A stretch of DNA of 64,000 nucleotides, taken from Neorhizobium sp. JUb45. GTDB taxonomy: Bacteria; Pseudomonadota; Alphaproteobacteria; Rhizobiales; Rhizobiaceae. Both the position numbers and the translations under genes were made by a program. Below, piece after piece: positions 59,594 to 64,000 of the stretch; positions within the stretch are counted from its first letter, which is position 1, and each line of letters opens with the position of its first letter. The notes beneath the pieces are model-generated. The model had not been told where the DNA came from. It worked only from the letters and a program-made list of their open reading frames with translations, and ran no database searches. The stretch is taken from assembly GCF_004343585.1 (NCBI RefSeq), contig NZ_SLYW01000002.1, positions 682,001-746,000 of the forward strand, written 5' to 3'.

Positions 59594-60211
59594 CTAACCC
59601 TTCTGGCCGATCCTGCTTTCCGTACCTGCAATCAGGCGCCTGATATTTGCCTCGTGTTTCCACCACGAGATCACCGTCATGATGGCCATGACAAGCGCGA
59701 CCCTCGGTTCATTTATGAACCACAACACAACCGGAATGACAAGCGTTGCAACCAGAGCGGACAGCGAGGAGTATTTCGTGATCTTCGCCATCGACAACCA
59801 GACGCCTGCAAACACCAGCACCATCCAGGGCGAGATGCCGAGCAGCGTGCCGATATAGGTGGCCACACCTTTGCCGCCCTTGAAGCCGAGCCAGACCGGA
59901 TAGAGATGGCCCATGAAGGCGGCAAAACCGGCGAGGGTTGCGGCATCCTTGCCGAACAGCAGATAGGCGATGACCGCCGCGGCTGTTGCCTTCAGGGCAT
60001 CCAGCAGCAGCGTTGCGGCCGCAAGTTTCTTGTTGCCGGTGCGCAAAACGTTGGTGGCACCGATATTGCCGGAACCGATCGAGCGGATATCGCCCAGACC
60101 GGCGGCACGGGTCAGAAGCAGGCCGAAGGGGATGGAGCCGAGCAGATAACCGAACGCGAGTGCGCCGATGGCCACGCCCCAGGTGATCTGCCAGTTGAAG
60201 AGTTCGCTCAC
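59594..60211 (-). CDS. plsY: Acyl-phosphate:glycerol-3-phosphate acyltransferase
   Basis: This multi-pass inner-membrane enzyme makes lysophosphatidic acid from acyl-phosphate and glycerol-3-phosphate (205 aa). The conserved cytoplasmic motifs are [26 protein letters not shown] and [13 protein letters not shown]. It lies 12 bp after the dihydroorotase-like gene. Confidence 0.96.
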   Translation of the reverse strand: MSELFNWQITWGVAIGALAFGYLLGSIPFGLLLTRAAGLGDIRSIGSGNIGATNVLRTGNKKLAAATLLLDALKATAAAVIAYLLFGKDAATLAGFAAFMGHLYPVWLGFKGGKGVATYIGTLLGISPWMVLVFAGVWLSMAKITKYSSLSALVATLVIPVVLWFINEPRVALVMAIMTVISWWKHEANIRRLIAGTESRIGQKG

Positions 60212-60223
60212 GCTTCGTTCCCC

Positions 60224-61528
60224 TTAAAGTGCATGCACGCAGCGGCCGCCGACATAGGTGGCAACCACCCGACCGCTGAAGCGGGCGTCGTCAAACGGCG
60301 TATTCTTCGAACGCGACAGCAGCATGTCCTTCGACAGCAGCCAAGGCTCTTCGAGATCGATTAGTGTGATGTCGGCCTTGGTACCCGGTTTCAACGTGCC
60401 GGCGTCCAGACCAAAAATCTGGGCAGGGCGTGTCGACATGGCGTCGATCAGGCGCATCAGCGGCACCTGTCCGGCATGGTGCAGGCGAAGCGCTGCCGAA
60501 GCCATGGTTTCGAGGCCGACCGCACCATCGGCGGCGTCGGCAAAGGGCAGACGCTTGGTGTCGACATCCTGCGGATCATGCGAGGAGACGATGATGTCGA
60601 TTGTGCCGTTGGCGAGAGCATCGACCATGGCGACACGGTCATCTTCCGTGCGCAGCGGCGGCGACAGCTTGAAGAAGGTGCGATACTCGCCGATGTCGTT
60701 TTCGTTGAGCGTCAGGTGATTGATCGACACGGCGCAGGTGGCGTTCGCACCGCGGTTACGGGCAACGCGCATGGCCTCTGCCGATTCCGGTACCGACAGC
60801 TTTGAGGCATGGTATTTTGCACGCGTGAGTGCTGCGATGCGCAGGTCGCGCTCCAGCGGGATCAGTTCGGCTTCCTTCGGCACGCCGGAAAGGCCGAGCC
60901 AGCTCGCCAAAAGCCCCTCGTTCATGACGCCATTGCCAAGATATTTTTCACGCGGCTGCAACGCGATGACGGCATCGAATTCGCGCGCATAGGTCATGGC
61001 GCGGCGCAGAAGCAGCGTATCCGACAATCCGTGATGCCCTTCGGTGAAGGCAACCGCCCCGGCTTCCTTGAGGAGGCCGAATTCGGTCATTTCCTTGCCT
61101 TCGAGACGCTTGGTCAGGGCGGCTGCCGGATGCACGTTGACGATGGCCTTGTCGCGTGCCGTCTTCAGCACGAATTCGACCAGCGCGATGTCGTCGATGA
61201 CCGGATCGGTGTCCGGCATCATGATGAAGGAGGTGACGCCGCCGGCAGCGGCCGCGCGCGATGCGGATTCGATCGTTTCGCGATACTCTGTGCCGGGTTC
61301 GCCGACATGGACGCGGGCATCGACGAGGCCCGGTGTGGCGACGAGACCTTTGCCGTCGCGGACCGTGGCGCCGTCCGGGCGGCCCTGGTTCAGCGCATCG
61401 GCACCGGCGGCGACAATGTGGCCATCACTGCCGACGATGATCGTGCCGGTTTCGTCGAGATGACGCGACGGATCGATGATGCGGACGTTTTCGATGACGA
61501 GAGGTTTGTCGAGAACGGGAGCGGTCAT
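60224..61528 (-). CDS. pyrC: Dihydroorotase-like protein, probably catalytically inactive
   Basis: This 434-aa protein belongs to the class I dihydroorotase family by length and fold and is encoded just after pyrB. The metal-binding motif of active enzymes (HxH in DPHVHLREPG style) is [10 protein letters not shown] here, with R72 in place of the first His. The later His-Glu-Asp region reads IALQPREKY, and the catalytic Asp region (usually TDHAPH) reads SSHDPQD. These losses match the pseudo-dihydroorotases (PyrC', PyrX) that serve as structural partners of aspartate carbamoyltransferase in Pseudomonas. An active dihydroorotase should then be encoded elsewhere. Confidence 0.9.
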   Translation of the reverse strand: MTAPVLDKPLVIENVRIIDPSRHLDETGTIIVGSDGHIVAAGADALNQGRPDGATVRDGKGLVATPGLVDARVHVGEPGTEYRETIESASRAAAAGGVTSFIMMPDTDPVIDDIALVEFVLKTARDKAIVNVHPAAALTKRLEGKEMTEFGLLKEAGAVAFTEGHHGLSDTLLLRRAMTYAREFDAVIALQPREKYLGNGVMNEGLLASWLGLSGVPKEAELIPLERDLRIAALTRAKYHASKLSVPESAEAMRVARNRGANATCAVSINHLTLNENDIGEYRTFFKLSPPLRTEDDRVAMVDALANGTIDIIVSSHDPQDVDTKRLPFADAADGAVGLETMASAALRLHHAGQVPLMRLIDAMSTRPAQIFGLDAGTLKPGTKADITLIDLEEPWLLSKDMLLSRSKNTPFDDARFSGRVVATYVGGRCVHAL

Positions 61529-62466
61529 GCGCGTTCTCCGTTGTTCTGGGAAAGAAGCAGGGTTTCCATGACGGCCATGCGCACGGCAACGCCCATTTCC
61601 ACCTGTTGTTCGATCACACTCTGCGGACCATCGGCCACTTCCGAGGCGATTTCGACGCCACGGTTCATCGGGCCGGGATGCATGACGAGCGCGTCTTCCT
61701 TTGCGGCTTTCAGCTTTTCGGCATCCAGGCCGTAGAAACGGAAATATTCGCGCACCGACGGCACGAAGGCGCCGGCCATGCGCTCGCGCTGCAGGCGCAG
61801 CATCATCACGACATCGGCGTCCCTGAGGCCTTCTTCCATCGAATGGAAAACCTCTGCGCCCATCTCAGCAATGCCCGAGGGCAGAAGCGTAGAGGGGGCG
61901 ACGACACGGACGCGGGCGCCCATGGCATTCAGCAGCAGGATGTTGGAGCGGGCCACGCGCGAATGCAGAACATCGCCGCATATGGCGACGATGATGCGTG
62001 ACAGCTTGCCCTTGGCGCGGCGGATGGTCAGCGCGTCGAGCAGTGCCTGGGTCGGGTGTTCATGCTGGCCATCACCGGCATTGACCACCGAGCAGGCGAC
62101 CTTCTGGGCAAGCAGGGCTGCAGCACCGGCCGATGAATGGCGCAGAACCAGCACGTCGGGGCGCATGGCGTTCAGCGTCATCGCGGTGTCGATCAGGGTT
62201 TCGCCCTTTTTCACCGACGAATTGCCGACCGACATGTTCATCACGTCGGCGCCGAGGCGTTTGCCGGCCAGTTCGAACGAGGACTGGGTCCGCGTCGAGG
62301 CTTCGAAGAAAAGATTGATCTGGGTAAGCCCGCGCAGTGTGGACGTCTTCTTTTCCCTCTGGCGGGAAATCTTCACGGCCTCATCGGCCTTGTCGAGAAG
62401 AATGGTGATGTCCTGTTCGGTAAGGCCCTTGATGCCAAGCAGATGGCGATGGGGAAAGAAGACCAC
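61525..62466 (-). CDS. pyrB: Aspartate carbamoyltransferase catalytic subunit
   Basis: It catalyses the committed step of pyrimidine synthesis, carbamoyl phosphate plus aspartate to carbamoylaspartate. Visible motifs are the carbamoyl-phosphate loop [43 protein letters not shown] and [12 protein letters not shown] start at the GTG at 62466 (313 aa), which has GGAGG eight bases upstream; the frame opens further to 62523. The stop overlaps the start of the dihydroorotase-like gene, so the two proteins are probably made together as a complex. Confidence 0.94.
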   Translation of the reverse strand: MVFFPHRHLLGIKGLTEQDITILLDKADEAVKISRQREKKTSTLRGLTQINLFFEASTRTQSSFELAGKRLGADVMNMSVGNSSVKKGETLIDTAMTLNAMRPDVLVLRHSSAGAAALLAQKVACSVVNAGDGQHEHPTQALLDALTIRRAKGKLSRIIVAICGDVLHSRVARSNILLLNAMGARVRVVAPSTLLPSGIAEMGAEVFHSMEEGLRDADVVMMLRLQRERMAGAFVPSVREYFRFYGLDAEKLKAAKEDALVMHPGPMNRGVEIASEVADGPQSVIEQQVEMGVAVRMAVMETLLLSQNNGERA

Positions 62467-62540
62467 GTAAACGTCCTCCGTGTCAGTCACGCGGTCTATA
62501 AAGAGTGGGGCAGTTGCCCGCAAGCGGGAACGGCCGTTAT

Positions 62541-62855
62541 CTACGGCTTGTTTGTGATGATGGCGCGGTAGTCACGACCTTTGAAGAAGACGTTGGTAAT
62601 CTCAACCGTCTCTTCAACGACCCGATAGAGAATGACGGCGCGGTTTTCGAAGGGAACCATCCGAATGCCGTTGCCGAGATCCGGACGAGCGACACCGCCG
62701 AGAGGCGCGTTGCCGATGCTTTCGCAGCGCGCCATCAGTCGATCGACCAACCGCTGAGCGATGGAAAAGCGTTGGCTTGTTTCGAGTACGTAGATAAATA
62801 CTGCTTCGATGTCGTCTTTTGCCGTCGGCCTGTACTGGATCGGCAGACGCTTCAT
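62541..62855 (-). CDS. ParE/RelE-type toxin
   Basis: This 104-aa protein has the type II toxin fold: [18 protein letters not shown] helix pair, [32 protein letters not shown] strand region, and the terminal [12 protein letters not shown]. That is closer to ParE, a gyrase poison, than to RelE. It lies five bases after the antitoxin gene, in the usual antitoxin-first order. Confidence 0.85.
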   Translation of the reverse strand: MKRLPIQYRPTAKDDIEAVFIYVLETSQRFSIAQRLVDRLMARCESIGNAPLGGVARPDLGNGIRMVPFENRAVILYRVVEETVEITNVFFKGRDYRAIITNKP

Positions 62856-62860
62856 TGCGC

Positions 62861-63127
62861 TTAGCCTCGATGGCCGGCGTAAAGGTTCTCGATATGCTTA
62901 TGCATCTCGGCACTGCTCAAATTGGGGCGGGGATCGTCCAGTGACGCGCGCACTTGCTCACGAACAGCGTCGAGTTGTGTGTCCTGTGCTTCTTCCTCGC
63001 GCAAAAGCGCATCAATAGCCGCGCGCATGACATCGCTTGTCGACTGGTATCGACCCGCGTCAATCCGGTGCTCGATCGCTTCGATCATTACTTCCGGCAG
63101 TTCTATGCTGAGTTTTCGCACGCTCAT
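62861..63127 (-). CDS. ParD-type antitoxin (ribbon-helix-helix)
   Basis: This 88-aa protein begins with a ribbon-helix-helix domain, KLSIELPEVMIEAIEHRIDAG followed by STSDVMRAAIDALLREEE. An acidic, flexible C-terminus (about 55-88) should wrap the toxin. It heads the toxin-antitoxin operon and is expected to autorepress its promoter, which lies in the divergent spacer toward the acyl-CoA dehydrogenase gene. Confidence 0.88.
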   Translation of the reverse strand: MSVRKLSIELPEVMIEAIEHRIDAGRYQSTSDVMRAAIDALLREEEAQDTQLDAVREQVRASLDDPRPNLSSAEMHKHIENLYAGHRG

Positions 63128-63197
63128 GGATCTCTCCCGCAGTGCCGGTCATTTTAGGGTCAACGCAGCCATTTCGCAAATGCCGCCAATTAAGTTT

Positions 63198-63247
63198 CTG
63201 CCATTGGCAGCTTTTTGTCTGAAAGCTGAAAATCGATTGGCAATGGC
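63198..63247. promoter_or_regulatory. Inverted repeats between the antitoxin and AidB-like genes
   Basis: CTGCCATTGGCAG at 63198-63210 is a palindrome, and GGCAATGGC at 63239-63247 is a near-inverted copy of its core. They lie in the 157-bp divergent spacer and could be operators of the ribbon-helix-helix antitoxin. This is only a positional argument. Confidence 0.3.
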
Positions 63248-63284
63248 CGTTTCCACGCAATGTAACTTCCGCTAGAACCGGCTC

Positions 63285-64000
63285 ATGAATGAGATGTCTC
63301 GCGACGAAGAAAAAAATGCCGAACTCAACCAGCCAGGTCTCTGGAGCGGGGTCAATGCCTATCGCTCCGATCCGCTGATCGTTGACCTGACGGCTGGCCT
63401 CAATCGCAGCCTGCGCGAGGAATATGATGCGCTTGGTCGTTATGTGACGTCGCCGGAGGCGCAGGATCTGGCGCGCATGGCCAACGAGAATGCGCCGACG
63501 CTGCGTACCCACGGGCCGCGTGGCGAGCGACTCGATCAGGTCGAGTTCCATCCGGCCTGGCATGCGCTGATGCGTCGCTCGATGTCATCGGGTCTGCATT
63601 CGTCATTATGGGAAAGCGTGCCGGAAACCCGCGGTGCTGCCCATCGTGCGCGCGCCGCCCGCTTTTACCTGACGTCGCAGCTGGAATGCGGCCATCTGTG
63701 CCCTCTGACCATGACCAGCGCATCGATTGCAGCACTCATGGCATCGCCGCGTGTGCAGAAGGAATGGGCGCCGAAAATCCTGTCGCGCAAATATGATTCG
63801 ACCAACAAGCCGGCCTTGCAGAAGAGTGCGGTGACGATCGGCATGGGCATGACCGAAAAGCAGGCGGGCACTGATGTGCGTGCCATCCGCTCGTCGGCGG
63901 AGCGGGTCGGTGAAGGGGTTTATCGCCTTTCCGGTCACAAATGGTTCATGTCGGCGCCGATGAGCGACGCCTTTGTCATGCTCGCACAGACACGCGAAGG
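63285..64000 (+). CDS. Acyl-CoA dehydrogenase family protein (AidB-like), cut by the window edge
   Basis: The first 238 codons are present and remain open at the right edge. The sequence NQPGLWSGVNAYRSDPLI and, further on, ECGHLCPLTMTSASIAAL and MGMTEKQAGTDVRA are typical of AidB-type acyl-CoA dehydrogenases, FAD proteins tied to DNA alkylation response or isovaleryl-CoA oxidation. AidB proteins are about 540-560 aa, so the C-terminal domain lies outside. A second ATG at 63294 is an alternative start. It is divergent from the toxin-antitoxin pair. Confidence 0.88.
   Translation, partial: MNEMSRDEEKNAELNQPGLWSGVNAYRSDPLIVDLTAGLNRSLREEYDALGRYVTSPEAQDLARMANENAPTLRTHGPRGERLDQVEFHPAWHALMRRSMSSGLHSSLWESVPETRGAAHRARAARFYLTSQLECGHLCPLTMTSASIAALMASPRVQKEWAPKILSRKYDSTNKPALQKSAVTIGMGMTEKQAGTDVRAIRSSAERVGEGVYRLSGHKWFMSAPMSDAFVMLAQTRE

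Overview
The window is a chromosomal segment of an alphaproteobacterium of the Rhizobiaceae (Agrobacterium/Rhizobium type). The evidence is gene order and protein character: a complete nuo operon that runs into birA and RNase J, then proS with lolC/E and lolD, the cell-cycle pair divK-pleD beside rpmG, and a pyrB / pyrC-like / plsY / dprA / topA / rnr block. GC content is high, codon use is even, and AT-rich stretches are confined to spacers. No rRNA, tRNA, CRISPR array, IS element or prophage was seen.

Layout. 58-13917 (+): respiratory Complex I, nuoD to nuoN, with an extra helix-hairpin-helix protein between nuoF and nuoG and a repeat-like spacer between nuoI and nuoJ. 13919-18257 (+): birA, RNase J, a 42-residue membrane peptide, an intergenic palindrome cluster, methylmalonyl-CoA epimerase, a DUF1467 protein and a GNAT acetyltransferase. 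18825-22247 (+): proS, lolC/E, lolD. 22248-26868: a long AT-rich spacer with a structured RNA candidate, a chemoreceptor and a GAF/HWE histidine kinase. 27019-39494 is a more variable accessory stretch: a minus-strand DeoR-regulator / MFS / VOC operon with repeated operator-like motifs, a GAF-GGDEF-PilZ-like protein, an orphan family-5 solute-binding protein followed by a GH1 glycosidase, an unrecognised 419-aa protein, a lone PAS protein, an AztD-like zinc chaperone, a membrane metallophosphoesterase and an exported phosphodiester glycosidase.

39833-49469: a 28-residue membrane peptide behind an SOS-box-like site, dnaE, an L,D-transpeptidase, dinB with a perfect LexA box, a HAD-like protein, a DUF3572 protein, and divK-pleD. 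49470-50216 has no protein gene but holds a multi-hairpin sequence ending in an intrinsic terminator, a good candidate small RNA. 50217-62466 (mostly -): rpmG, an MFS transporter, a NUDIX protein, a DUF983 protein, RNase R, topoisomerase I, DprA, PlsY, a dihydroorotase-like protein that has lost its metal ligands, and aspartate carbamoyltransferase. A ParDE-type toxin-antitoxin pair (62541-63127) sits between pyrB and a truncated AidB-like acyl-CoA dehydrogenase at the right edge.

The genes cover energy conservation (Complex I), RNA turnover (RNase J, RNase R), lipoprotein trafficking (LolCDE), replication and SOS repair (DnaE, DinB, TopA, DprA), c-di-GMP and cell-cycle signalling (DivK, PleD, a second GGDEF protein) and pyrimidine synthesis. 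The observations most worth a second look are the small RNA candidate at 49900-50087, the 28-residue peptide with its tandem AAC-type repeats, the structured leader or small RNA at 22726-22820, the degenerate dihydroorotase, and the helix-hairpin-helix protein inside the nuo operon.
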